From NCBI GenBank assembly GCA_964575335.1, contig CAZNPU010000001.1, positions 368,209 to 432,208 on the forward strand: DNA of 64,000 nt, in the 5' to 3' direction. The notes below the pieces were generated by a model that worked only from the letters and a program-made list of their open reading frames with translations, did not search any database and was not told the origin of the DNA. This document shows, piece by piece, positions 1 through 7,958 of the stretch. This DNA comes from CAZNPU01 sp964575335 (GTDB lineage Bacteria > Planctomycetota > Phycisphaerae > Phycisphaerales > SM1A02). Made by a program: the position numbers and the translations under genes. Numbering within the stretch: the stretch's first letter is position 1; each line of letters opens with the position of its first letter.

Positions 1-982
1 CGCGGGCAACGCACGTGAGCGGATCGTCAGCGACGCGCACGTCAAGCCCCGTTGCGTTGGACATCACGACATCAAGACCACGCAACAATGCTCCGCCGCC
101 CGCCAGCACGATGCCGTTATCGACCAGATCGGCAGCCAACTCCGGTTCGGCTCGTTCCAGCGTGCGCGTGACCGCCTCGATGATCGCTGAGATCGGCTCC
201 TGAAGCGCTTCGCGAATTTCTTCGCTGGTGACGACCGTCTTGCGCGGCAGGCCGGAGATGTTGTCCCGGCCGCGGACTTCCATGCTCATCGGCTCGCCCA
301 CCGGCGCAGCTGAACCGATCTCGATTTTGATGCGCTCAGCGGTCTGCTCACCGATGGTGAGGTTATACGTTTTTTTCATATGGTTCATGATCGCTTCATC
401 GAGATCATCACCTGCGACGCGCACCGATTCGCAGGTGGCGATGTCCGCCAGCGACATGATGGCGACTTCAGTTGTGCCGCCGCCGATATCAACGATCATG
501 CTTGCAGTCGGCTCGACGATGGGCAATCCCGCACCGATGCCTGCCGCCATTGGCTCTTCAACCAGATACACTCGCCGCGCGCCGGCGCGCTCCGCTGAAT
601 CAAGTACAGCGCGTTTTTCAACGGCAGTAATGCCCGAGGGAATCGCAATTACGACGCGCGGTCCGAAGATGCGGCTTCGGCCGTTCACCTTGCGAATGAA
701 ATAATTCAACATCGCTTCGGTGATTTCGAAGTCGCTGATGACGCCGTCCTTGAGCGGACGGATCGCGCTGATGCTGCCGGGCGTTTTGCCCAGCATCTCT
801 TTGGCCGACCAGCCCACCGCATTGCCGTTATTGAGCACACGATTGGTGCCGCGCTTGACAGCGACGACCGACGGCTCGTTGAGCACGATGCCCTCGCCGC
901 GCACACAGACCAGGGTGTTGCAGGTCCCCAAGTCGATACCCATATCGACACTGAACCAGCCAAGAAGATGATCGAGAAACAC
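1..982 (-). CDS. mreB: Rod-shape protein MreB, C-terminus cut by window edge
   Basis: Actin-like ATPase that polymerises under the inner membrane and guides lateral peptidoglycan synthesis. The translation opens with a short amphipathic-looking stretch followed by MGIDLGTCNTLV (phosphate-1 loop) and NEPSVVAV. Further on are IPSGIT, RVYLVEEPMAAGIGAGLP, IVDIGGGTTEVA (phosphate-2), GLPRKTV and NGIVLAGGGALLRG. The reading stops at DDPLTCVA, so roughly the last 20-30 residues lie outside the window. The start is a GTG at 982, chosen because AGGGAG lies 9 nt upstream. It is the last gene of a minus-strand run after a small membrane protein and an MreC-shaped protein. Identification is very secure. 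Confidence 0.97.
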   Translation of the reverse strand, partial: MFLDHLLGWFSVDMGIDLGTCNTLVCVRGEGIVLNEPSVVAVKRGTNRVLNNGNAVGWSAKEMLGKTPGSISAIRPLKDGVISDFEITEAMLNYFIRKVNGRSRIFGPRVVIAIPSGITAVEKRAVLDSAERAGARRVYLVEEPMAAGIGAGLPIVEPTASMIVDIGGGTTEVAIMSLADIATCESVRVAGDDLDEAIMNHMKKTYNLTIGEQTAERIKIEIGSAAPVGEPMSMEVRGRDNISGLPRKTVVTSEEIREALQEPISAIIEAVTRTLERAEPELAADLVDNGIVLAGGGALLRGLDVVMSNATGLDVRVADDPLTCVAR

Positions 983-1087
983 CGAGGTCAGCTCCCTAGG
1001 AAAAGCGTGGCAATCTGGGCATCATTGACAAAACAGGCCGATTGCTCAATCGTCAAACTACCCATCAAAGGGTGAATGATACGACAA

Positions 1088-1114
1088 CAGCGTCAGCCGT
1101 GGGGGCTGACGCTG
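1088..1114 (-). terminator. Strong perfect hairpin between the small membrane gene and mreB
   Basis: An 11-bp perfect stem (CAGCGTCAGCC with GGCTGACGCTG) encloses a 5-nt loop. It lies 46 bp past the stop of the small gene at 1161-1352 and about 100 bp before the mreB start. No long T-run follows on the minus strand, so it may attenuate or process the transcript rather than end it cleanly. Confidence 0.6.
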
Positions 1115-1160
1115 CAAGATGTTCGGGGAATTGAAGGCGAAGGTCAAGAAAATAAGCAGA

Positions 1161-1352
1161 TCAGCGACGGCTGTTGGTCACCAGCTTGAACATCCCGCCG
1201 GGCTCATTTCCGTCGGCCGAATGGCTGATGTTCTTCGTGGCCATCAGCGCCACCCCCGCAGCCAGCACCAGAAACGCCACGCACAGCAGCCCGGTGTACA
1301 CGTCCAAGTCACCGCTGGCTCGGCGAGGCATTGGGGCATTGAACTGGGTCAT
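1161..1352 (-). CDS. Small single-span membrane protein of unknown function
   Basis: A 63-residue protein with a charged N-terminus, one hydrophobic helix at about residues 21-40 (GLLCVAFLVLAAGVALMAT) and a polar tail. The start ATG has AAGGAG at a good distance upstream (in 1353-1370), which supports that it is a real gene despite its size. It lies between the MreC-shaped protein and mreB on the same strand, separated from mreB by a strong hairpin. That suggests an envelope role, but no family is recognised. Confidence 0.7.
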   Translation of the reverse strand: MTQFNAPMPRRASGDLDVYTGLLCVAFLVLAAGVALMATKNISHSADGNEPGGMFKLVTNSRR

Positions 1353-1423
1353 CGTTGAACACTCCTTAAGGGCTGGCGTGCCAGCCCGGCAATCTCATCA
1401 GGTCAGGACCAACAGCAGCCGCT

Positions 1424-2311
1424 TTACCGCTGACCGGCATAGGCGTGAGCGGTCTGGCCAGCGGCGACCCGGCCACGGGTGACCGGGTCTTCCAGGCTCA
1501 CCACGCCGGTGGCGCGGTTGATGTCAACGTCGATAATCCGCAGAACGCCGATGAAATCGCCGCCGTTGTTGATGGTCATTTCCCAGCCTTCCTTCACGCC
1601 ATCGCGGCTGCCGGCGTCAATTTCCGCCAGAACCTGGCTGGTGCTGCGATCCACGCGAATGATCGTGGCGGTCAGCGTCTTGTCGGGAATCAGGCTGCCC
1701 ACGCGCACGTCATCGCGGCCGGTGAAGCCCTGCTGGAACGCCAAGCTCAACTGCGTCAGCACTTTGCTGTGCTCATCCTTCAGGCGGGCCAATTCCTCAG
1801 CCAGCGCCCGGCGGGCCTGCTCAGCCACCTCAAGCTGGGTGGTGACTTCCTTGAGCGCCTCATCCAGTTCGATCTTTTCCTTTTCGATGCGAACCGCATC
1901 AGCGCGAAGCTGGCGAACCTCGCCGACGAGGCTTTCGGTCAACTGCTGGCCTGCTTCAACGCTTCGGGTCAGCATGGAGAGCCGGCCGCTGATTTCCGAC
2001 TGCATGCCCTCAGCCGCCAGACGCTGCATTTCAAGCTGCCGAATGGTGACCTGGGCAGCGGCGTTTTCGTTCTGCAGGGCAGTGTTCGCGTTGCGAAGCT
2101 CGGCAATTTGCTCCATCAGACGTGCCTGCTCAGCGCCGGCGCTGGCCTGGGCGGCCCGCAGGGCTTCGTTGGCTGCCGCTGCGGCCATTTCAGCATCCTG
2201 GAACCGCGCCTTATAGCTGTTCTCGTTGTGGGAATAGACCACCACCAGCGGAACAAGCATGACCGCCAAGAGCGAAACCAGCACAATGAAAAGTTTGGTC
2301 AGTACGTGCAC
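1424..2311 (-). CDS. Membrane-anchored coiled-coil protein with MreC-like architecture
   Basis: 295 residues. There is an N-terminal transmembrane helix at about residues 4-24 (LFIVLVSLLAVMLVPLVVV). A long alanine/glutamate-rich coiled coil runs from about 30 to 200. A compact beta-rich C-terminal domain carries VGSLIPDKTLTATIIRVD, AEIDAGSRDGVKEGWEM and GVVSLEDPV. The start is a GTG at 2311 with GAGGAA just upstream; a longer reading to 2431 has no ribosome site. The helix, coiled coil and small beta-domain order, with a glycine-rich I-x-x-G-x-x-x-G-V motif, is that of MreC, and the gene lies upstream of mreB on the same strand. I do not see decisive MreC sequence signatures, so this is inference from layout. 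Confidence 0.8.
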   Translation of the reverse strand: MHVLTKLFIVLVSLLAVMLVPLVVVYSHNENSYKARFQDAEMAAAAANEALRAAQASAGAEQARLMEQIAELRNANTALQNENAAAQVTIRQLEMQRLAAEGMQSEISGRLSMLTRSVEAGQQLTESLVGEVRQLRADAVRIEKEKIELDEALKEVTTQLEVAEQARRALAEELARLKDEHSKVLTQLSLAFQQGFTGRDDVRVGSLIPDKTLTATIIRVDRSTSQVLAEIDAGSRDGVKEGWEMTINNGGDFIGVLRIIDVDINRATGVVSLEDPVTRGRVAAGQTAHAYAGQR

Positions 2312-2802
2312 GGTTGATTCCTCGCCAATCTTGAGAACGCCGCTCCCGACAGTCCGGGAGTGCGGCCGTTGCGGACGCCAGCGGTCCGAACGTCCGCCAA
2401 AGCGGCCAAGCTGCCGCATGAACAGGAACAAGTGGCCTGTCTGCGGATAACGTCAAACTTCCTTCATACCGTCGATCATTCGCTCGGATTGAGCCTGCAG
2501 TTGCGTTGACCGATCCGTTGACAACGCCATGCCTTGCACAGGCCGCACCGATGGGGTGTCTGTTGTACCGATACCGTCAATTCGTGTCAATACCGCCAGC
2601 GGTTCCGCCATGTTGAATCAGGATGTGCTCGGCCTTGCACATTGATGCAATGTGGTGTGAGAACAGTCAAAAAAGTGCGCCAAACCTCGCCAAACCCCGC
2701 GATCTGCCGCCTCGCCAGCCATTCAATTGCATGTCCCTTGCTTGATGCCCATCTCGCTTTCCTGCGCCTTATATATCCATTCCATATCTGCATCTGCCGC
2801 CC
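2312..2802. other. 491-bp intergenic region between divergent genes
   Basis: Separates the minus-strand MreC-like/mreB run from the plus-strand gene at 2803. It holds one good minus-strand promoter (2562-2590) and an AT-rich TATATA stretch near 2770 that might belong to a plus-strand promoter, though no matching -35 was found. No RNA gene or repeat was recognised. Confidence 0.5.
2562..2590 (-). promoter_or_regulatory. Sigma-70-type promoter for the MreC-like/mreB run
   Basis: On the minus strand, TTGACA (2585-2590) and TACAAC (2562-2567) are separated by exactly 17 bp. The -35 is a perfect match and the -10 matches four of six. Transcription would begin near 2555, giving a leader of about 240 nt before the GTG at 2311. 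Confidence 0.5.
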
Positions 2803-3672
2803 ATGCTTCCACTTGGCTTCATCGACCCGCCTCAGTCGGCCCAGCAGTTCGTCAGTCTGATCAGCGACGCCTTCGGACGCGCTCTGCGGCTGCCTGAAAG
2901 CGCGTCGGGGGGCGGCAGGCCCAGAATCATCCTCAGCGACAGCGGCGATGGCGAAAACTATCCGTCGCTACGCGATTTGTTGATCGACCTCAGTGACGCG
3001 AGCATCGACGCTGCCGCGCTGCCGCCTCGGCCCCGCCCCCACAAGGACCGCGTCCCCGGCCCGTCGGTCAATCGTTTTCGTCTGCACAGCCATCCGCTTC
3101 GCTACGAGCAGATCCAACTTGATCTTGATCTCGACGCCAGCGATGTCCGCTTTACCTTCGACCGCGATCAGTCAGGCGAGCTGCTGCTTATGCTCGACCA
3201 CGCCGGCTCCGGTCGCTTGCAGGTTTCCATCAGGCGGCATGATCTCGAACAGGCCCTGCTGCGCGCAGCCCAAAGCGCAACCCGCGCGCAGGGCATCGCC
3301 ATCAAGCAGGTCACGCTCATGATGCAGCAACCCGCTGGCCATGATGGGCCGATTATGTTCGATGCCCAAATCACTGCGAGCAAGTTCATTATGACCGCGG
3401 TGATTCGAATCCGCGGCCGACTTGACATCGACCCGCAGCTCAACGCTCGCCTCAGCGAACTGCAATGTCTCGGCGACGGCGTGCTCGGTTCGCTGGTCTG
3501 CGGCTTTGTTCGTCCTCGCCTGCAGCAGGCCAACAACCGCGTCATTTCCCTGGCTCACTCAACAGTGCTGCCGCTGGGCGATGTCAAACTGCGCAACATC
3601 AAGGTGTATGCAGGCGAATCGCTGGACATTACCGCTGAATTTGCGTCAGCGGATGACACAGCGCTGTCATAA
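2803..3672 (+). CDS. Conserved-looking protein of unknown function
   Basis: 289 residues without signal peptide or transmembrane helix. The N-terminal 90 residues are proline- and arginine-rich. From about residue 95 there is a regular pattern of short beta strands (QIQLDLDLDASDVRFTF, QVTLMMQQ) and a C-terminal half with a long amphipathic segment and LPLGDVKLRNIKVYAGESLDI. The strand pattern vaguely recalls LmeA/DUF2993-type lipid-binding folds, which is only a suggestion. There is no clear ribosome site at the ATG. Codon use fits the neighbourhood and no better frame exists on either strand. It is transcribed alone and divergently from the mreB run. Confidence 0.65.
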   Translation: MLPLGFIDPPQSAQQFVSLISDAFGRALRLPESASGGGRPRIILSDSGDGENYPSLRDLLIDLSDASIDAAALPPRPRPHKDRVPGPSVNRFRLHSHPLRYEQIQLDLDLDASDVRFTFDRDQSGELLLMLDHAGSGRLQVSIRRHDLEQALLRAAQSATRAQGIAIKQVTLMMQQPAGHDGPIMFDAQITASKFIMTAVIRIRGRLDIDPQLNARLSELQCLGDGVLGSLVCGFVRPRLQQANNRVISLAHSTVLPLGDVKLRNIKVYAGESLDITAEFASADDTALS

Positions 3673-3689
3673 GTGAAAAGTAAGCGCGG

Positions 3690-3833
3690 ATGATCGCTCA
3701 ACTGATGCGATCGATTTGCAAGCAGTGCGAAAAGCGTGCGATCGAGCAATCAATCAATGTTGAGCCGACTCACATCACCGGCGACGGGGCCGTGAACGTG
3801 GATGACCTGCTGCCTGTGGTTTGTGCGAATTGA
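3690..3833 (+). CDS. 47-residue ORF with dockerin-like calcium loop
   Basis: Begins 17 bp after the stop of the preceding gene. It encodes a Cys-x2-Cys pair (ICKQCEKRA) and ends in GDGAVNVDDLLPVV, which closely resembles the GDGxVNVDDLL loop of planctomycete type I dockerins. The ribosome site is weak. It may be a genuine microprotein, the tail of a decayed larger gene, or chance. The loop similarity is from memory of the family. Confidence 0.35.
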   Translation: MIAQLMRSICKQCEKRAIEQSINVEPTHITGDGAVNVDDLLPVVCAN

Positions 3834-3850
3834 AGCAGCGTGAGTTTGTC

Positions 3851-4981
3851 TCAGCGCACGCGGGCGATGCCAGTGTCGATATCCTGCTGCACCACGCCGC
3901 CAGCCGCAGCCACCTGCACGAGCGGGTTGTCGTCGTTGAGCAGTTTCACCAGATGCGGCAGGGCCTTCTGACCGCCGATTGCGCCAAGCGTATAGGCTGC
4001 CTGGGCACGAATCTCAAAGCGATCGTTGTCAACGTACTCGGCAGCAACCTCAAGCGGCACCTGGCTGGGATTGATCTGCGCAATGGCAAGTGTGGCAGCG
4101 AGCCGCACTTCCGCAGATTGCCGCCGCGCACCAGTGCGAGTGGCCAGATCAAGCAGGTTGGGTACAGCATTGCCGTCTTTCAATTCGCCGCACATCTGGC
4201 ATGCCAGCGCGACCAGTTCGCCCTGCTCGGCCGGTGCGAACAGCGCAGCGCGGATGACTTCGATTTCCTGCGATGCGCCAAGCTTCACCATGGCTTCGGC
4301 AATCTGGAGATCAACAATCTTTCGCCTCGATGCATGGATGCGCGTAAGCCCTCGGCCGGCAGCGTGACGCAACAGCGGAATGGCGGAAGGGTCGCCAAGC
4401 TCACCGAGGATGAATGCTGCGTTGCCCTTGGCTTCGGGATCTTCGCTCAGCAACATGCGAGCCAGCGGGTTGAGATCGACCTTGCGATTGTTGCGATGCA
4501 GGCCATAGATCGCAGCGGCGCGAACCGATTGCGAATCATCAAGCAGCAGCGGCTCCAGCAGCGGCGCGAGCGTTGCAATCTTCAGTTTGCCGATGGTCAT
4601 TGCAGCGACGAACCGCACCGCACGGTTTTCATCAGCCAAACCCTGCTGCAGGATCGGCTCGATTTCCTCGGGTGCATGATGCAGCGCCTCAATGGCGTTG
4701 GCCCGCAACAGCGGATTGGTGGAGGTGGCTGCCTGCAGCAACAGGTCAACTGCCGCCTGGCGCAGTTCGGTTGGGTGCAGCAGACGTGTGGGAGCGAGCA
4801 TGACTTCGCTGTCTTCGCTCAAGGCCACGTTGCTGGCAACGCTGCCGATGCTCGATTGTCCCTTTGTGCTCCACGCCTGGCCTGAGCCGTCGGGAGCGGC
4901 GCAACCGGTAAGGGCCATGACGCATGTCACGCCTGCAACAAGAAGCATCACGCTCGATTGAGTCATCGATCTGATCTTCAT
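3851..4981 (-). CDS. HEAT-repeat lipoprotein
   Basis: 376 residues with a lipoprotein signal (positive N-terminus, hydrophobic core, lipobox ALTGC at about residues 23-27). At least seven HEAT/PBS-lyase-like alpha repeats follow, seen as recurring phrases such as NPLLRANAIEALHHAP, NRAVRFVAAMTIGKL, SQSVRAAAIYGLHR, EAKGNAAFILGELGDPSAIPLL, SAEVRLAATLAIAQI, RFEIRAQAAYTLGAIGG and NPLVQVAAAGGV. Such solenoids are protein-binding scaffolds. It starts 14 bp after lnt, which encodes the enzyme that completes lipoprotein acylation, so it is probably co-transcribed with accD-lnt. No enzymatic residues are seen and the partner is unknown. Confidence 0.85.
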   Translation of the reverse strand: MKIRSMTQSSVMLLVAGVTCVMALTGCAAPDGSGQAWSTKGQSSIGSVASNVALSEDSEVMLAPTRLLHPTELRQAAVDLLLQAATSTNPLLRANAIEALHHAPEEIEPILQQGLADENRAVRFVAAMTIGKLKIATLAPLLEPLLLDDSQSVRAAAIYGLHRNNRKVDLNPLARMLLSEDPEAKGNAAFILGELGDPSAIPLLRHAAGRGLTRIHASRRKIVDLQIAEAMVKLGASQEIEVIRAALFAPAEQGELVALACQMCGELKDGNAVPNLLDLATRTGARRQSAEVRLAATLAIAQINPSQVPLEVAAEYVDNDRFEIRAQAAYTLGAIGGQKALPHLVKLLNDDNPLVQVAAAGGVVQQDIDTGIARVR

Positions 4982-4995
4982 ATCTCATCAGCACC

Positions 4996-6846
4996 TTATT
5001 GAGAACGAATGCGAATCCACCCCACAAGCAAGGTGGAGGCGATGAGGCACACCCAGGCAAACGCGTCACCAATGCGGCCGTAGAGCGTATGCCGCGAATC
5101 CAGCGTCACGTCGGCCGCCAGCCATCCAGCCTGCTCGGCTTCACCGTAACGTCCCGAGCCGGCTGCGCCAACCAGACGACCGGCGGAGTCAATCGCCACC
5201 GTCATGCCGGTGTTCACGCTGCGCACCATCGGCACGCGGTTCTCAATACACCGGAAGCGCGCGATTTGCGCGTGCAGTTTGCGGTCGGCATGCGAGAAGC
5301 TGAACCAGCCGTCGTTGCTCAGGTTCACCAGCACGTCGGCCACCTTGTTGCCGTTGTCGTACACCATTTTGCGATTCAGCCAGGCCACGGTGTCTTCAAA
5401 GCAGATGGGCGTGGCGAGGGTGATACGGCTGGGTACGGGCGAGTGGTTCGCAGTTTCGTGCGGTGTGTCGACGTTTGAGCGAGGCCAGGCAAACTCCAGT
5501 CGCTCAATGGTCTGGGCCGCATCAAGATTGAACTGCATGCCGCGCGCCGCCACAGCAAGCAATTTTTCTTCCAGCCACGGCCAGTTGGAAAACAGCGGCA
5601 TTGTCTCGCCATACGGCGTGAGCACGACCTTGTCATACCGCTGGTACGGCGGCAAGCCTTCAACGAGATAGGCGCTGTTGTATTCCCGCTCGCGCTGAAG
5701 CACGATTGTGTTTGCCTTGTCGGGGTCAGGGGTTGCTGTGACGCCGAGGAATGCGGCGCTTCCCACAAGCATGGGGGTTTCGAACTCAACGGAAAGCTCG
5801 TACACCGCCGACGGCCACCAGTACAGATGCTCAAAGGCGTTGCCGTACTGGAACATCACCTCCAGCGCCTGCGGTTCAAACCCCCAGCCGGGCACCATGG
5901 TTTCGGGCCAGACGATCAGATCAACCTGCTCGCGTCCGCCGGCTGCCTCAAACGCGTCGCGCGTCAGCTTGATGAAGGCATTGACATCGCGCAGTTGGTC
6001 GTCGAATGTCCAGCGCAGTTTGTTGTTTTGTGGAAGATTGGTTTGAATCGCCAGGATGCGCGGCCCGGGAGAAAGCGGATCGGTCTGATTCATCCGCCAC
6101 CAGCCGTAGCCGAGATTGGCCAGGTGAATCGCAACGACCGCTGCAATCAGAGCGAGTGGAACTGTTACAGCGATGCCCCGCGCCGTGGGCTGGGAATGTT
6201 GGGCGTGCTGAACCGCAGCCGATCGCTTGCGAAGCGTATCCACAACCACGCCAGCGAACATGGCGGCAAGAAAGCTGATGAAGTATTTGCCAAAAAGATC
6301 TGCCGACTGCACCACTACGGGCCATTCGACAAGCGGATGGGCGATGACATACCACGGATAGCCGCCGAAGATCACATCCCCACGAAGAAACTCAACCGCC
6401 ACCCACGTTAGTGGCAAGAGTAGGGTCATCGGCCACGCTGCCGTCACGCGATGCTGACCGATGCGAAAGATCATCCACACCCACAGCGTGGGCCAAATGG
6501 ACATATACAAGCCAAGCAGGGGGTAGCCGAGTGCGGTAACCGGCACCACCCAGCGGTTCAGCCACAGCCACATCGCCCACTGGGTTATGAACGTGGCGAG
6601 CATGATCTGCCTGGCGCTTTGAGCTTTCAGCGCAGCCCACGCCAGCGGCACCGGCGCAAGCAGCGCCAGCGGCCAGAGATCAAACGGCGGGAGCATCAGC
6701 GCGTACATCACCCCATGCCCCAGCGCAAGCAGCCAGATCGCTGCAGCAGATGAGTGCGGCAATGATCGCGCCGGCGGCGAAACGGAGCGGCGGCCTGACG
6801 TCAAATCGCGGGATTGCTGGCGTGAGGCCCGGTCATTTACCGGCAT
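4996..6846 (-). CDS. lnt: Apolipoprotein N-acyltransferase
   Basis: Transfers a third acyl chain to the N-terminal cysteine of lipoproteins in the inner membrane. The 616 residues comprise several N-terminal membrane helices (with PPFDLWPLALLAPVPL, typical of the family), a C-terminal nitrilase domain and a final helix. The catalytic triad is visible: Glu315 (VWPETMVPG), Lys406 (YDKVVLTPYGE) and Cys482 (PICFEDTV). The ATG at 6846 overlaps the end of accD by 14 bp. A longer frame upstream lies wholly inside accD and is rejected. The protein is longer than E. coli Lnt (512 aa), with an extended polar N-terminus and a looser nitrilase region. Confidence 0.95.
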   Translation of the reverse strand: MPVNDRASRQQSRDLTSGRRSVSPPARSLPHSSAAAIWLLALGHGVMYALMLPPFDLWPLALLAPVPLAWAALKAQSARQIMLATFITQWAMWLWLNRWVVPVTALGYPLLGLYMSIWPTLWVWMIFRIGQHRVTAAWPMTLLLPLTWVAVEFLRGDVIFGGYPWYVIAHPLVEWPVVVQSADLFGKYFISFLAAMFAGVVVDTLRKRSAAVQHAQHSQPTARGIAVTVPLALIAAVVAIHLANLGYGWWRMNQTDPLSPGPRILAIQTNLPQNNKLRWTFDDQLRDVNAFIKLTRDAFEAAGGREQVDLIVWPETMVPGWGFEPQALEVMFQYGNAFEHLYWWPSAVYELSVEFETPMLVGSAAFLGVTATPDPDKANTIVLQREREYNSAYLVEGLPPYQRYDKVVLTPYGETMPLFSNWPWLEEKLLAVAARGMQFNLDAAQTIERLEFAWPRSNVDTPHETANHSPVPSRITLATPICFEDTVAWLNRKMVYDNGNKVADVLVNLSNDGWFSFSHADRKLHAQIARFRCIENRVPMVRSVNTGMTVAIDSAGRLVGAAGSGRYGEAEQAGWLAADVTLDSRHTLYGRIGDAFAWVCLIASTLLVGWIRIRSQ

Positions 6847-7690
6847 AGTCGATGATACTACTGATCTCACTTCGGAGATCGCTGCGGGGCACCACGCGAT
6901 CAATAAAGCCGCAGTCCTGCAGGAACTCCGCCCGCTGGAAGCCCGGCGGCAATTCCTGACGAATTGTCTGCTGAATCACGCGCGGACCGGCAAAACCGAT
7001 CAGCGCTTTGGGTTCAGCAAGAATCACATCGCCCAGCATGGCGAAGCTGGCCGTCACCCCGCCTGTGGTGGGGTCCGTCAGCACGCTGATGTACAGCCCT
7101 CCCATTTCATCAAAACGAGCCAGCGCAGCAGCAGTCTTGGCCATTTGCATCAGCGAATAGCCCGACTCCATCATGCGCGCGCCGCCCGAGGCGCTGACGA
7201 TGACCAGCGGCAGGTCGTTTTCCATGGCCGCTTCCACCGCAAGAGCGATCTTTTCACCCACAACTGACCCCATTGACCCGCCAAGAAAGGTGAAGTCCAT
7301 CACTGCCAGAATGACCTTGCGGCCTTTGATGAACGCTGTGCCGGTCTGAATGCTGTCGTTCTGGCCGGTTTTTTTCTGGGCTGCGACAATGCGGTCCTTG
7401 TAGGGCACCAGGTCCACGAAGTTCAGCGGATCGGTGGGGGCCATGTCAGCGTGCATCGGTTCGAAGCTGTCGGGATCGACCAGCTGCTTGACGCGCTGCT
7501 CGGCTGAGATGCGGAAATGATGCTGACAGTTGGCTTCAGGGCATACCCAAAGATTGCTCTCTACCGCCTTGCGGAAGAGAATCGCGCTGCATTCCGGGCA
7601 GCGAATCCACAAACCTTCGGGTACTGCTTTTTTACCAGCTTGCGAAGTTTCCGGCGCATCGGCCCAGCTTCGGCTTGGAACTTGCGTCAT
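6833..7690 (-). CDS. accD: Acetyl-CoA carboxylase carboxyltransferase subunit beta
   Basis: Beta subunit of the carboxyltransferase that makes malonyl-CoA for fatty acid synthesis. 285 residues, normal length. A four-cysteine zinc ribbon is visible at Cys31, Cys34, Cys50 and Cys55. It is followed by the crotonase-like carboxyltransferase core with FTFLGGSMGSVVGEKI, VIVSASGGARMMESG and LTDPTTGGVTASFAMLGD. The start has a strong ribosome site, AGGAG 10 nt upstream, partly inside a small hairpin. It is the first gene of an operon with lnt (14-bp overlap) and a HEAT lipoprotein, linking fatty acid supply with lipoprotein acylation. accA is not in the window. Confidence 0.97.
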   Translation of the reverse strand: MTQVPSRSWADAPETSQAGKKAVPEGLWIRCPECSAILFRKAVESNLWVCPEANCQHHFRISAEQRVKQLVDPDSFEPMHADMAPTDPLNFVDLVPYKDRIVAAQKKTGQNDSIQTGTAFIKGRKVILAVMDFTFLGGSMGSVVGEKIALAVEAAMENDLPLVIVSASGGARMMESGYSLMQMAKTAAALARFDEMGGLYISVLTDPTTGGVTASFAMLGDVILAEPKALIGFAGPRVIQQTIRQELPPGFQRAEFLQDCGFIDRVVPRSDLRSEISSIIDYAGK

Positions 7691-7701
7691 AGGGTTGATC
7701 T

Positions 7702-7716
7702 CCTCGCATATCGAGG
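7702..7716 (-). promoter_or_regulatory. Small hairpin overlapping the accD ribosome binding site
   Basis: CCTCG and CGAGG pair around a 5-nt loop, and the Shine-Dalgarno GAGGAG is partly in the stem. It could modulate translation. AccD of E. coli is known to bind its own mRNA, but the stem here is only 5 bp. Confidence 0.25.
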
Positions 7717-7958
7717 ATTCGCTTGCCGAGACATTTATCGGCAGCCGCTACAGCATAGCAACAGGCGGCTTTCAAGGTGCGAGACCCGCGAGACGCGGGC
7801 GGTAGGGCACTTTGCCAGGCAGTGGCACAATCGCTGTCGCCTGCTTATACCCTTCATCTTGCCTCCGATATTGTGTGCCCCGGCTCTTTTGTCTTGCTGC
7901 GTCCTTGCCGCGGCTTTCCTGTGAGACTCTTGACACGTCTGGCTTGCGGCGTTTTTTC

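Noticed and set aside
1445..2317. Long plus-strand open frame antisense to the MreC-like gene
   Set aside because: Its residues follow the codon shadow of the coiled-coil gene; no family pattern or ribosome site.
3400..3420. GATTCGAATCC-like stretch suggesting a tRNA T-loop
   Set aside because: Lies inside a coding frame and no cloverleaf can be drawn around it.
3821..4885. 354-codon plus-strand open frame antisense to the HEAT lipoprotein
   Set aside because: Cysteine- and histidine-rich random-looking sequence, no domain, shadow of a clear lipoprotein gene.
7785..7799. GC-rich hairpin (CCCGCG/CGCGGG) as a terminator
   Set aside because: It is 160 bp past the phosphatase-like stop and no T-run follows on either strand.
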